64,000 nt of DNA from Sphingomonas horti (lineage in GTDB: Bacteria > Pseudomonadota > Alphaproteobacteria > Sphingomonadales > Sphingomonadaceae): contig NZ_WQMS01000001.1 in assembly GCF_009753715.1 (NCBI RefSeq), forward strand, positions 1 to 64,000, in the 5' to 3' direction. Numbering within the stretch: the first letter of the stretch is position 1; every line of letters starts with the position of its first letter. Below, piece after piece: positions 46,611 through 56,577 of this stretch. The translations under genes and the position numbers were made by a program. The notes beneath the pieces are model-generated. The model searched no databases and was not told where the DNA came from. It worked only from the letters and a program-made list of their open reading frames with translations.

Positions 46611-47858
46611 TCAGTGGACGGCGCGGGCCTGGTGTTCGGCCTTGGCCGCGAGCGAGAAACGGGGTTCGGGGCGGCTCAGCCGGCCGGTGACGAGCTCGGC
46701 GGCGTAGCGGCCGACTTCGGGGCCGTGCTTGAAGCCGTGGCCGGAGCCGCCGCCGAGCAGCACGACGTTGGCGTGGGTGGGGTGGCGGTCGATCAGGAAG
46801 TCGCCATTGGCGCTGTTCTCATATTGGCAGACCCGCGCCTCGTTGAGCGGACGGCCGGCAATCCCCGGGAAGCGGCGGGCGAGATAGGCGCGCGCGTCGG
46901 CCAAGGCGGCCGCGCTGGGCAGCCGGTCGCCGATGTCGGGATCGGTCGCCGGGCCGTGGACATCGTTGGCGATCTTGAAGCCCCGCGCCTCAAGGTCGGG
47001 CATGCCGTACCAGATCTCGCCCTGGTTGAAGTCGGCCCAGCCGGGGAGCCGCGCCGGCCCGAACCGGTCGTCTCCGGCCGGCGGAGAGAAATAGAAGACC
47101 TCCTGCCGCGTCGGGAAAATGCGCCGCCCGAGAAGATCGGGGAATAATTTGGGGAGCCAGGGGCCCGCCGCGAACACGAACGCGTCCGCTGCGATCGTTT
47201 CGCCTGAGGCAGTGCGCAGCGCCTCCAGCCGCTCCCCGGCGGGCGGCTGGACCTGGGCGTTCAGGTAGCGGCCGCCCGCGCGCAGGAACTCGGCCAGCAG
47301 CGTCTGCACCGCCCGCCGCGCCATCAGCACGCCGAAGCCGGGCTCGAGAAAGCCGATCGCGATGCCGTCGAAGTCGATCGCGGGGAAGCGCGCCGCCATC
47401 TCCGCCCGGCCGAGCACCTCCACCGGCAGCCCGGCCTGGCGGTTCACCGCGATCGAATCGCGAATATAGTCATCCTCGCGGGCGGAGAAGAACAGCACGC
47501 CGGTTTCCGCGAAGATCGGCAGCCCGGCGCGGGCCGACAGCGCCTTCCACTCGGACAGGGAATCGCGGGCCATGCGCGTGTAGATCGCGTCGCGGCCATA
47601 GCCGGCGCGGATCATCCGGCTTTCGCCGCCCGACGAGGCGCGCGCGTTGCCCGGTCCCCAGGCGTCGACCAGCAGGACCTTGCGGCCCATCCGCTGGAGC
47701 ATCGTCGCCGTCCAGACGCCGAAGACGCCGGCGCCGACGATCGCGACATCAGGATGGCCGCCGCCGGTGGCGATGGCGGGAGACGCGGCGCCCAGCAGCA
47801 CCGCCCCTACCCCAAGCCCCAGCGCGGTGCGGCGCGGCACGCCCGGTCCTTCAGTCAT
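46611..47858 (-). CDS. Tat-exported FAD-dependent amine oxidase, sarcosine-oxidase-like
   Basis: The protein has 415 residues. The N-terminus PRRTALGLGVGAVLLGAA is a twin-arginine signal ending near AIA. The FAD fold VAIVGAGVFGVWTATMLQRM follows. The C-terminal GGGSGHGFKHGPEVGRYAAE and RVCQYENSANGDFLIDRHPT align with monomeric sarcosine oxidase. The Cys in RVCQY sits where that enzyme links FAD covalently, near residue 343. A periplasmic, Tat-exported member is unusual; sarcosine oxidases are cytosolic. The substrate is unknown but likely a secondary amine or N-methyl amino acid. Confidence 0.87.
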   Translation of the reverse strand: MTEGPGVPRRTALGLGVGAVLLGAASPAIATGGGHPDVAIVGAGVFGVWTATMLQRMGRKVLLVDAWGPGNARASSGGESRMIRAGYGRDAIYTRMARDSLSEWKALSARAGLPIFAETGVLFFSAREDDYIRDSIAVNRQAGLPVEVLGRAEMAARFPAIDFDGIAIGFLEPGFGVLMARRAVQTLLAEFLRAGGRYLNAQVQPPAGERLEALRTASGETIAADAFVFAAGPWLPKLFPDLLGRRIFPTRQEVFYFSPPAGDDRFGPARLPGWADFNQGEIWYGMPDLEARGFKIANDVHGPATDPDIGDRLPSAAALADARAYLARRFPGIAGRPLNEARVCQYENSANGDFLIDRHPTHANVVLLGGGSGHGFKHGPEVGRYAAELVTGRLSRPEPRFSLAAKAEHQARAVH

Positions 47859-47915
47859 GCCCGCCTTGCCTCCGGCGCCCGAGCCATCGCGGATCGTATC
47901 AGCGCGCGGCGCGGC

Positions 47916-48569
47916 CTAAAAGGGCAGCGGATGGTTCTGCGCCATCTGCTCGAAGCGGCGGGCGCCGCAAGCCCAGGCGTCGTCGCGCTCGACCGCCGCC
48001 AGCAGCGACGCATAATTGGTGGCAAGCCAGGTCGGGAGGCGCGGCGTCACGGCCGGGTCCGCGACCAGCCGGCGGCAGGACTGCACGAACGCATCCGCCT
48101 GCGCGCAGAGCTTCTGATCGATGCTCATCCGACTGTCCGCCGGATAGCGCTGCTGCGCCTTGTAGCGGAACGAGGAGGGCAGCGGCGCGCTCATGTCCCA
48201 GGCCAGCGCCGGCATCGCAACGATCGGATAGTCCGACCCGAAGGCGAGCAGATAGGGCGAAAGATCGATCAGCCGGTCCTCCGCCTCCACCCAATAATGC
48301 GGGTGCGGATCGTGGCTGGACCGGAAGCCCTGCACCGCCAGGCGGCCATGATCAGGCGTCATCACGAACGCCGCGAACTGCCCGCCGACCAACACCGCGT
48401 CGACGCCCGCATCCCGCAGCAGCGCACGGACGGCGAAGGCGGAAAAGGCGCAGCGGCGATGGAAATCGTCCGGGAATGTCTCGCACAGGAGCGCCTCGAC
48501 CACGGCCAGCACCTGTTCCACCAGGGCGGCGTCGAGCGCGCTCATCCAGCGGCCGTAGCTTGCAAGCAT
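47916..48569 (-). CDS. Conserved protein with possible Cys-His-Asp hydrolase core
   Basis: The protein has 217 residues. HRRCAFSAFAVRALLRDAGV, then PHPHYWVEAEDRLIDLSPYL give Cys, His and Asp in the order seen in papain- or transglutaminase-like enzymes and in DUF2026-type proteins. No signal peptide or membrane segment is seen. The start may be 48569 or the ATG at 48545. Neighbours do not suggest a pathway. The hydrolase idea is an inference from residue spacing. Confidence 0.65.
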   Translation of the reverse strand: MLASYGRWMSALDAALVEQVLAVVEALLCETFPDDFHRRCAFSAFAVRALLRDAGVDAVLVGGQFAAFVMTPDHGRLAVQGFRSSHDPHPHYWVEAEDRLIDLSPYLLAFGSDYPIVAMPALAWDMSAPLPSSFRYKAQQRYPADSRMSIDQKLCAQADAFVQSCRRLVADPAVTPRLPTWLATNYASLLAAVERDDAWACGARRFEQMAQNHPLPF

Positions 48570-48774
48570 GGCAGCCGCGCCGCGACCGGCACGCCGTCGT
48601 GAATCATTCCTTCGGAACCCCCCAGCTCCGTTTGCACAGCTAAGCCGGGATTTACTATCCGGTATTGTATAAATTCGACATGATCACGCGGAAGTGACAG
48701 GAATCGAACCACTTTTTGACGAGCAAAATCCTCCAGCCGCACATGAAGCAAACCGGCTAAGAGCTTCGTTTGAT
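48570..48774. other. 205-base A+T-richer gap without a gene
   Basis: Local A+T content is higher than in the surroundings. A minus-strand GGTTCGATTCC recalls a tRNA T arm, but no stem forms around it. No open frame with a ribosome site is convincing. Confidence 0.5.
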
Positions 48775-49209
48775 TCAGGAAAGGTCCGGCGGAACGAAGA
48801 ACAGCCGCGCTTCGACCGAGAACAGCCGCGCGCGCGAATAGAAGCGCAGCGGCCAGTCGCGACGGCCGCGTTCGCTCAGCAGCAGCGCGTTGACCCGGGC
48901 GCATAGCTCCTGCCCCTCCGTCGCACCCATGTGCTCGCGAACGGCGGCCAGGAAAACGCGCGTGATCGTCTCGTGATAGCCTTCGGTGTCGGTGTTACGG
49001 CCGCCGACGCTCTCATTGTAACGGCGGATGATCCCGGGCAGCTCGGCATCGAGATCGATGTCCGGACGCTCGGCCACGAGCCAGGTGGTCGCGGCGAGAT
49101 GCGCTTCGTGCGTCCAGTCAGGCCGTGGGAGCGTGCGCGCGAGCAACCCCTCGCCGAGGCGACGGATCGCGTCGACGCCGGCGAACAGGCGGGGTCGGTG
49201 GTCGGTCAT
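48775..49209 (-). CDS. Conserved hypothetical protein, 144 residues
   Basis: This is a soluble, mostly helical protein. Its central WTHEAHLAATTWLVAERPDI and RRYNESVGGRNTDTEGYHET contain conserved-looking His, Trp and Tyr residues that could form a metal or ligand site. Ends with RARLFSVEARLFFVPPDLS. I know of a widespread uncharacterised family with this WTHxxHL pattern but cannot name it. The gene is upstream of the DUF2026-like gene on the same strand and downstream of pckA. Confidence 0.7.
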   Translation of the reverse strand: MTDHRPRLFAGVDAIRRLGEGLLARTLPRPDWTHEAHLAATTWLVAERPDIDLDAELPGIIRRYNESVGGRNTDTEGYHETITRVFLAAVREHMGATEGQELCARVNALLLSERGRRDWPLRFYSRARLFSVEARLFFVPPDLS

Positions 49210-49257
49210 CGGATCGGGCTTTCTCTTGGGAGCGCCCGATCCGTGGGACCGGGCCAG

Positions 49258-50856
<1,599 letters not shown>

Positions 50857-50984
50857 GAGGATCCTCCCAAAACAAAAGACAAAGGGCGCGCTCCTGAGGA
50901 CCAGGGCGCGCTCCGCACGTCCGCGCGGATTACTCCCGGGGACCCGACGCGTCAAATCAACGAGATGGTGAACGGGTTCCGTCA

Positions 50985-51148
50985 GCCCCCATTCCTGCCC
51001 GAGCCTGCTCGGGGAGGGGACCGCCGAAGGCGGTGAAGGGGCCCGACCCCTGCCTTGAGCCGGAGAGGGTGTTTCCGCCCGCTGCGCGGTCGGCCCTCCA
51101 CCATGCTGCGCATGATCGCCCTCCTCTCAGCGCTGCTGAGGGGGACTG
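50985..51148. repeat. Intergenic family B palindromic element
   Basis: Inverted halves with the family B order: stem (GCCCGAGC/GCTCGGGG), GGGGACC, small stem CCGCC/GGCGG, GTGAAGGGG. The right half mirrors this to CTGAGGGGGACT. It lies between rnpB and pckA; nothing else is seen in 50857-51152. Confidence 0.85.
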
Positions 51149-51152
51149 AAAG

Positions 51153-51544
51153 TGCCAGAGGGTCTGTAAGCCGGGTTCTGTCCTCCCGGACCTGATCCGG
51201 GATGTGCGGCCATTCCTCTCGGGCTGCCGTTGCCGACAGCCTCCAGCAACCAACCCGGGCGACGAGCCGGAACAGGCCCATCTGCCGCCCCTATTCGGTC
51301 TTGCTCCCGGTGGGGTTTGCCGTGCCGTCTCCGTTGCCGGAGCCGCGGTGGGCTCTTGCCCCACCCTTTCGCCCTTGCCCGCCCGAAGGCTTCATCCCGA
51401 GAGATTGGGCGGTCTGCTTTCTGTGGCACTGTCCCTGGCCCCGCTTGCGCAGGACCGCCGGGCGTTACCCGGCACCGTCGTTCCGTGGAGCCCGGACTTT
51501 CCTCGGCGCACCGAAATGCGACGCGGCCGCCCGACCCTCTGGCC
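51153..51544 (-). ncRNA. rnpB: RNase P RNA (type A)
   Basis: On the minus strand the universal P4 region GAGGAAAGTCCGGGCTCCAC begins about 38 bases from the 5' end. P1 is closed by GCCAGAGGGTC (51543-51533) and GACCCTCTGGC (51164-51154). The 3' part contains the P4 partner region ACAGAACCCGGCTTACAG. Length ~392 nt fits alphaproteobacterial RNase P RNA, which matures tRNA 5' ends. The 5' end lies 14 bases after the CcmI-like gene, so it may share readthrough transcription. Confidence 0.95.
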
Positions 51545-51557
51545 GGGGCCATATAGG

Positions 51558-52169
51558 TCAGCCCGGCAGCTGCGCCAAGCGCTGCTCCAGATCAGCCTTC
51601 CACGGCGCGTCGGCGGGGGCGCGGGCGAGCAGTTCGGTCCAGATCGCGCGGGCCTGGGCGAAATGGCCCGACTGGGCAAGCGCCAGCCCCATGAAGAAAG
51701 GCGGGCCCGGATGGTTCGGCGCGATCTCCGCCGCCTTCTGGAACGCGTAGGTCGCGGCCGGCGAGACCATGCCGCCGCTGTGCACGACCAGCGCGTTGCC
51801 GAGCCCGACCCACAGATCCGGATCGCGCGGGTTCTGCTTCAAGCCGGTCTTGATATAGGTGACGGCCGCGCTTGGCAGGCCGGCACGCATCGCGCCATCG
51901 GCCGCCATCAGCCAGGACGGACCGCTGCCGAAGCGCGCCTCGCCCATCTGCTTGCGGATCGCGATGTCCGCTTCCTTGGCCTTGGACAGATCCTCCGGCG
52001 GCTGCACCGGATGGTCGGGCAGGTTCGGGCTGCCCTGCAGCGCATAGCCGGCCAGACCCAGCAGCAGCGCCGCCGCGATCGGCTCGAATGCCGCGCGCGG
52101 CAAATGTCCCCATTTCCACAGCGCGCCGCCGGTGATCGCCACCAGCGCGAGAACGACCAGCCAGCCCAT
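51558..52169 (-). CDS. ccmI: Cytochrome c biogenesis TPR protein, CcmI/CycH type
   Basis: The protein has 203 residues. It has two membrane segments (WLVVLALVAITGGALWKW and FEPIAAALLLGLAGYALQ) followed by a TPR domain (WVGLGNALVVHSGGMVSPAA, PPFFMGLALAQSGHFAQARA). CcmI holds apocytochrome c for haem ligation with CcmF and CcmH. It is shorter than Rhodobacter CcmI but in the standard place after ccmH. The start overlaps the ccmH stop (TGATG). Confidence 0.85.
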   Translation of the reverse strand: MGWLVVLALVAITGGALWKWGHLPRAAFEPIAAALLLGLAGYALQGSPNLPDHPVQPPEDLSKAKEADIAIRKQMGEARFGSGPSWLMAADGAMRAGLPSAAVTYIKTGLKQNPRDPDLWVGLGNALVVHSGGMVSPAATYAFQKAAEIAPNHPGPPFFMGLALAQSGHFAQARAIWTELLARAPADAPWKADLEQRLAQLPG

Positions 52170-52708
52170 CAGCGGTGCCTCCGGAATCGGCCGCGGGCGA
52201 GAAAGGCGCCGAGCCCGAGCAGCACCAGGGGCGCCAGCCAGAGCGGCCATGTCATCGGCTCGACCAGCGGCTTGTAGCTGACCCATTGGCCGTAGCGCTC
52301 GATCAGCCATTGGCGGATCGCTTCCGGCTTCTCGCCGGCGGCGATGCGAGTGCGCACCATCGCCCGCATGTCGCCGGCCAGCTCGGCGTCGGAATCGGCG
52401 ATCGACTGGCCCTGGCAGACGATGCAGCGCAGGGTGAGCATCAGTGTCCTGGCCTCGGCCTCCTGGCGCGGGTCGGGCAGCTGCTCGTTCGCCCACTTCG
52501 CAGCGGGAAGGTTGGAATCGGCGAGCGCGGGGGTGGCGACGAGCGCGAGGGCGAAGGCCAAAATCCTCGCCAAGCCTTGCTTGGGGATGGTGGAGGGGCC
52601 CGGAGCGAAGCGGAGGGTATTTCCTCCGCCCGCTGCGCGGTCGCCGCACTTCGTGCGATCCCCCTCCCCGAGCAAGTTCCGAGAGGGTTTTAAGACGAAG
52701 CCCTTCAC
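52169..52708 (-). CDS. ccmH: Cytochrome c maturation thiol reductase CcmH/CycL with repeat-derived N-terminus
   Basis: This frame encodes 179 residues. The active site LRCIVCQGQSIADSDAELA reduces apocytochrome Cys pairs. A signal segment (ARILAFALALVATPALA) precedes it and a C-terminal membrane helix (WPLWLAPLVLLGLGAFLA) follows. The GTG at 52708 overlaps the ccmG stop (GTGA), but residues ~8-45 before the signal segment come from a family B repeat. Translation may instead begin at a TTG just before ARILAFA. The true start is uncertain. The enzyme core is intact. Confidence 0.92.
   Translation of the reverse strand: MKGFVLKPSRNLLGEGDRTKCGDRAAGGGNTLRFAPGPSTIPKQGLARILAFALALVATPALADSNLPAAKWANEQLPDPRQEAEARTLMLTLRCIVCQGQSIADSDAELAGDMRAMVRTRIAAGEKPEAIRQWLIERYGQWVSYKPLVEPMTWPLWLAPLVLLGLGAFLARGRFRRHR
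52562..52694. repeat. Family B palindromic element at the 5' end of ccmH
   Basis: Same pattern as 38519-38676: end sequence AAAATCCTC, stem, GGTGGAGGGGCCCGGAGCG, then a mirrored half to GAGGGTTTTAAG. It separates the ccmG-coupled start codon from the signal-peptide codons of ccmH. Confidence 0.88.
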
Positions 52709-53232
52709 CTCGCCTTCTCCAGCTGCGCGAGGATTTCCGGCACGTCCTCCGGCCTTATGTCGCCGATATGCTGGTGGCGGATCACGCCTTTCGCATCAAT
52801 GACGAACGTCTCCGGCACGCCCGACGAGCCCATCGCCAGCTGCACGCGCGAGGCGGTGTCGGAGCCGATCTTGTCGTACGGGTCGCCGTTGCGGGCAAGG
52901 AAGGTGGCGACGTCCTCGGGCCGGTCGCGGATCGCGATCGCGTCGATCGTCACGCCCTGGTTCTTCAGCTGCATCAGCACGGGTGCCTCGGCGATGCAGG
53001 GCACGCACCAGCTGGCGAAGACGTTCAGGAGCCGCGGGCCTTCCCCCTGAAGGTCCTTGCTGGAAAAGCCGGTGCGGCCCGGCGCCCCGGCCGGCAAGTC
53101 GAAGGCGGGTAGCGGCTTGCCGACCATCTGCGACGCGATCTGGCGATTGTCCGGCCGGATCAGGCCGAACGCGACCACGCCGAAGAAGATGACGAAGCCG
53201 GCCAGCGGCGCCCAGAGCCAGAAGCGCTTCAT
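52705..53232 (-). CDS. ccmG: Thiol:disulfide oxidoreductase CcmG/DsbE
   Basis: The protein has 175 residues. An N-terminal membrane anchor (FWLWAPLAGFVIFFGVVAFG) is followed by a periplasmic thioredoxin fold with WCVPC and cis-Pro in SGVPETFVIDAKG. It keeps apocytochrome haem-binding Cys reduced. The ATG overlaps the ccmF stop (ATGA). The start chosen gives the usual length. Confidence 0.96.
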   Translation of the reverse strand: MKRFWLWAPLAGFVIFFGVVAFGLIRPDNRQIASQMVGKPLPAFDLPAGAPGRTGFSSKDLQGEGPRLLNVFASWCVPCIAEAPVLMQLKNQGVTIDAIAIRDRPEDVATFLARNGDPYDKIGSDTASRVQLAMGSSGVPETFVIDAKGVIRHQHIGDIRPEDVPEILAQLEKAR

Positions 53233-55154
53233 GCGTAGGCGATCCGGTCGTGATAGCGGCGCTCGCGGCGGACGCGGCCGAACAGCGATAGCGCGCCGCC
53301 CAGCGCGATCATCCCGCCGCCCAGCCAGATCAAGGTTACGAACGGCTTCCACCACAGGCGGAGCTGCCAGCGCCCGTCCTCGTCCTGCTTGCCGAGCACG
53401 GTGTAGAGCTGGCCGTCCCACCGGGTCGAGATCGCGGATTCGCTGGTCTCGGTAGGCGGGTTCGGCCAGCTGCGCGATTGCGGCTTCAGAACGAACGCGG
53501 TGCCGCCGTTTCGGGAAGCGGTCAGCGTCGCTTCCAGCGCGGTCCAGTTCGGGCCGGCGACCGGCTCGACATCGTCAAGACGCACGCTGAACGGCCCGAC
53601 CTGCTTGGTCTCGCCGATCTTCGCGGCGACCAGCGTCTCCTTCGTGAACGCGCTTTCGCAGGCCATGCCGGCCAGGCTGACGGCGATGCCGAGGTGCGCG
53701 ACCACCATGCCCCAGGTGAAAAGCGGCGTGCGGCGGAGATTGCGGCCCCAGAGCGGCGCGACGCTGCCGATGCCGACGCCGACCGCAAGGATCAGGCCCA
53801 GCGTCGGCAGCACGCCGATCGGCGGCGCGAAGACTACGACCAGCAGCAGCACGACCGCGGTGCCGAGGATCGGCAGCGCCATGCGGTTCAGCACCGTCTT
53901 CAGCCTGTCGCGGCGCCAGCGCATCAGCGGGCCGGCCGCCATCAGCGCGACCAGCAGCAGCGCGAGCGGGCCGGCGGCGCTGTTGAAATAAGGGGGGCCG
54001 ACCGACAGCTTCTCGCCCGACAGGGCCTCGACGAACAGCGGATACAGCGTGCCGACGAAGACGATGCCGAGAATCGCCGTCAGCAGCAGATTGTTGACGA
54101 CCAGCGCCCCTTCGCGGCTGACGGCCTCGAACTGCGCGCCTTCCTTGACCGTCGAGACGCGCAAGGCAAACAGCGCCAGCGCGCCGCCGATATAGAGGGC
54201 GAGCAGCGCGAGGATGAAGCTGCCTCGCTCCGGATCGACCGCGAAGGCGTGGACCGAAGTCAGGATGCCCGAGCGGACCAGGAACGTGCCGACCATCGAC
54301 ATCGAGAAGGCGACTACCGCCAGCATCACGGTCCAGGCGCGCAGGGAATCGCGCGTCGCGAGCACGGTCACGGAATGGAGCAGAGCGGTGGCCGCCAGCC
54401 ACGGCATCAGCGAGGCGTTCTCGACCGGGTCCCAGAACCACCAGCCGCCCCAGCCGAGCTCATAATAGGCCCAGTAGCTGCCGGCGGTGATGCCGATCGT
54501 CAGCAGGATCCATGCCGCCAGCACCCAGGGCCGCATCGCCCGGGCGAAGGCGGCGTTCACTTCGCGCGTGACCAGCGCGCCGACCGCGAAGGAGAAAGCC
54601 ACCGACAGGCCGACATAGCCGAGGTAGAGCGTGGGCGGGTGGAAAGCGAGGCCGGGGTCCTGCAGCAGCGGGTTCAGCCCCTGCCCATCCGCCGCCGGGA
54701 TCGGCAGCCGCTCGAACGGGTTGGACGAGAACAGCAGGAATGCGAAGAAGCCGAGGCCGATCGCCGCCTGCGCCGCGAGCGTTGCGATCAGCATCCGGTT
54801 CGACACCCGGTGCTCGAAGATCGCCACGGCGGCGCCGGCGAGCCCCAGGATCGTCACCCACATCAGCATCGAGCCTTCGTGGTTCCCCCAGGTGCCCGCG
54901 AATTTGTAGAGCAAAGGCTTCATCGAGCTGCTGTTCGCCGCGACGAGCTTCACCGACATGTCGGACATGACGAAAACCGCGATCAGCGCCGCGAAGGCGA
55001 GCAGCGTCAGCAGCCCCTGCACGATCGCGACCGGGCGCACCATGGCGCCCGCTTCCTCGCGGCCGGGCGTCAGCGCGACGGCGCCCATGATCAGCTGCAG
55101 CAGCGAAAGCGCGGCCGCGAGCCACAGAGCGGCGAGCCCCCCTTCGGCGATCAT
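53229..55154 (-). CDS. ccmF: Haem lyase subunit CcmF
   Basis: This 641-residue integral membrane protein has about 15 membrane segments. The tryptophan-rich haem-handling WWD motif is ELGWGGWWFWDPVENASLMP near residue 236, preceded by FHPPTLYLGYVGL. With CcmH and CcmI it attaches haem to apocytochrome c. Length is normal. It overlaps ccmE and ccmG by ATGA junctions. Confidence 0.98.
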   Translation of the reverse strand: MIAEGGLAALWLAAALSLLQLIMGAVALTPGREEAGAMVRPVAIVQGLLTLLAFAALIAVFVMSDMSVKLVAANSSSMKPLLYKFAGTWGNHEGSMLMWVTILGLAGAAVAIFEHRVSNRMLIATLAAQAAIGLGFFAFLLFSSNPFERLPIPAADGQGLNPLLQDPGLAFHPPTLYLGYVGLSVAFSFAVGALVTREVNAAFARAMRPWVLAAWILLTIGITAGSYWAYYELGWGGWWFWDPVENASLMPWLAATALLHSVTVLATRDSLRAWTVMLAVVAFSMSMVGTFLVRSGILTSVHAFAVDPERGSFILALLALYIGGALALFALRVSTVKEGAQFEAVSREGALVVNNLLLTAILGIVFVGTLYPLFVEALSGEKLSVGPPYFNSAAGPLALLLVALMAAGPLMRWRRDRLKTVLNRMALPILGTAVVLLLVVVFAPPIGVLPTLGLILAVGVGIGSVAPLWGRNLRRTPLFTWGMVVAHLGIAVSLAGMACESAFTKETLVAAKIGETKQVGPFSVRLDDVEPVAGPNWTALEATLTASRNGGTAFVLKPQSRSWPNPPTETSESAISTRWDGQLYTVLGKQDEDGRWQLRLWWKPFVTLIWLGGGMIALGGALSLFGRVRRERRYHDRIAYA

Positions 55155-55597
55155 TGCTCCAGCGTCTCCGTCCTGTGCTCGACCTGGCCGTCCTTGCGGG
55201 TCAGCTCGGGCGGCATGTAGCGCTCGTCATGCTTGGCCAGGATCGTGTCGGCGACGAACACGCCGCTCCTGTCGAACGCGCCCTCGGCGACGACGCCGCT
55301 ATTCTCCTTGAACAGATCGGGCGGGATGCCGCGGAAGCGCACCGGAGTCTTGGCGCCGCCGTCTTCCACGACGAAGTCGATGGTCACGCCATCGGCGAGG
55401 CGCTTGATCGACTTGTCCTCCACCATGCCGCCCAGGCGGATATGCTTGCCGGCGGCCACCGGGTTCTTCTGGAGATCGGCGGGCGAATAGAAATAGGCGG
55501 CCTCGTCGCGCAGCGCCGAAGCGGCGAGCAATGCCGCGCCGATCAGCGCCGCCAGCGCGAGCAGCGCCAGCGTCAGGCGTTGATGCTTGGCTTTCAT
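55151..55597 (-). CDS. ccmE: Haem chaperone CcmE
   Basis: The protein has 148 residues. An N-terminal membrane anchor (TLALLALAALIGAALLAASA) is followed by an OB-fold domain. The haem-binding His lies in ILAKHDERYMPPEL near the C-terminus, with the conserved Tyr. It receives haem from CcmC and passes it to CcmF. The ATG at 55597 overlaps the ccmD stop. Confidence 0.97.
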   Translation of the reverse strand: MKAKHQRLTLALLALAALIGAALLAASALRDEAAYFYSPADLQKNPVAAGKHIRLGGMVEDKSIKRLADGVTIDFVVEDGGAKTPVRFRGIPPDLFKENSGVVAEGAFDRSGVFVADTILAKHDERYMPPELTRKDGQVEHRTETLEQ

Positions 55598-55758
55598 GGT
55601 TGTTGAGCCACCCTGCCCCCGCGCACATCGAGCGGCTTCGAGAGTGCACCGGCCTGCCGCTCGGCCCTGCGCATGCGCAGCCAGCTCCACAGCGCCAGGC
55701 CGGCCATGCCGCCGATCGTCAGCACATAGGATGCGATGATATAGGGCCAGTGACTCAT
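55594..55758 (-). CDS. ccmD: CcmD, small subunit of the haem export complex
   Basis: This 54-residue protein has one membrane segment (YIIASYVLTIGGMAGLALWS) followed by a basic stretch RMRRAERQ, the standard CcmD layout. CcmD helps release holo-CcmE from CcmABC. The gene is short and easily missed; its ATGA overlaps with ccmC and ccmE support it. Confidence 0.9.
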   Translation of the reverse strand: MSHWPYIIASYVLTIGGMAGLALWSWLRMRRAERQAGALSKPLDVRGGRVAQQP

Positions 55759-56471
55759 GCGCCGGCGAGCCTTCGCAGGCGCGCCTCGACCTTGGCGGTG
55801 GCGAGCACGGTACGCATGCGCATCAGCACGATCGCGGCGAACATGAGCGTGAAGCCCAGGGTCGTGAAGGCGAGCGGCCAAAGGATTTCAGGGGCGATCG
55901 TCGAGCCCCTCAGCGTGATGCTGGGGCCCTGGTGGAGCGAGTTCCACCACACCACCGAGCGGTTGATGATCGGCAGGTTCACCGCGCCGATCAGGCCGAA
56001 GATCGCGGTCGCCTTCGAGACGCCGACCTTCTCGTCGCCCGCGTTCGCCAGCGCGATATAGCCGAAATAAAGGAACAGCAGCACCAGCATCGAGGTCATC
56101 CGCCCGTCCCATTGCCACCAGGTGCCCCAGGTGCGGCTGCCCCAGATGGAGCCGGTGACAAGGCAGATCGCGGTGAACAGCGCGCCCGGCGCGGCGATCG
56201 CGCGCGCGGCGACGCCGGCCAGCGGATGGCGCCAGACCAGCTGCGTCAGGCTCGCCACCGCGAGCCCGGTCCAGCCGCCCATGCCGAGCCACGCGGCAGG
56301 CACGTGCACGTACATGATCCGTACGCTTTCGCCCTGCAGATAGTCGGGCGGCGTGAGGAACAGGCCGGCATAGAAGCCATAGGCCGACAGCAAGGCGCCA
56401 AGCCATAGCAGCCACGGCGTCAGCGGCCGGGCAAGCGACAGGAATCGGGCAGGGTTGGCGAACGCGTGCAT
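55755..56471 (-). CDS. ccmC: Haem transporter/handling protein CcmC
   Basis: The protein has 238 residues with six membrane segments. Its WWD domain reads GTWWQWDGRMTSMLVLLFLY, and periplasmic His residues lie in MYVHVPAAWLG and LHQGPSI. It loads haem onto CcmE. It is the first gene of the visible ccm operon; the ABC subunits CcmA and CcmB are not adjacent and must lie elsewhere. Confidence 0.97.
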   Translation of the reverse strand: MHAFANPARFLSLARPLTPWLLWLGALLSAYGFYAGLFLTPPDYLQGESVRIMYVHVPAAWLGMGGWTGLAVASLTQLVWRHPLAGVAARAIAAPGALFTAICLVTGSIWGSRTWGTWWQWDGRMTSMLVLLFLYFGYIALANAGDEKVGVSKATAIFGLIGAVNLPIINRSVVWWNSLHQGPSITLRGSTIAPEILWPLAFTTLGFTLMFAAIVLMRMRTVLATAKVEARLRRLAGA

Positions 56472-56577
56472 GGAACCCGGGCTATGTAGCGACGGCGGAC
56501 GCCAAGCGGAAGCTAGGGAATAGTCCTTAGTCGCCCTTCGACTGCGCCAGGCTCCGCGCGGGCCAAGCGGCTGGGCG

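Noticed and set aside
48680-48725. tRNA-like T-arm sequence GGTTCGATTCC on the minus strand
   Set aside because: The flanking bases do not form a T stem, and no acceptor, D or anticodon arm can be built. It could be an attachment-site relic but nothing supports that.
51204-52277. Open frame across the RNase P RNA region
   Set aside because: The sequence folds and matches RNase P RNA on the other strand, and the remainder is antisense to the CcmI-like gene.
53478-55220. Open frame of 580 codons antisense to ccmF
   Set aside because: Composition is dominated by Arg, Gln and Asp as expected for a shadow frame. ccmF has clear haem-handling motifs.
56520-56577. Partial family F-like repeat near CGCCCTTCGACTGCGCC
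   Set aside because: Similarity is limited to a short core and no second arm is found.
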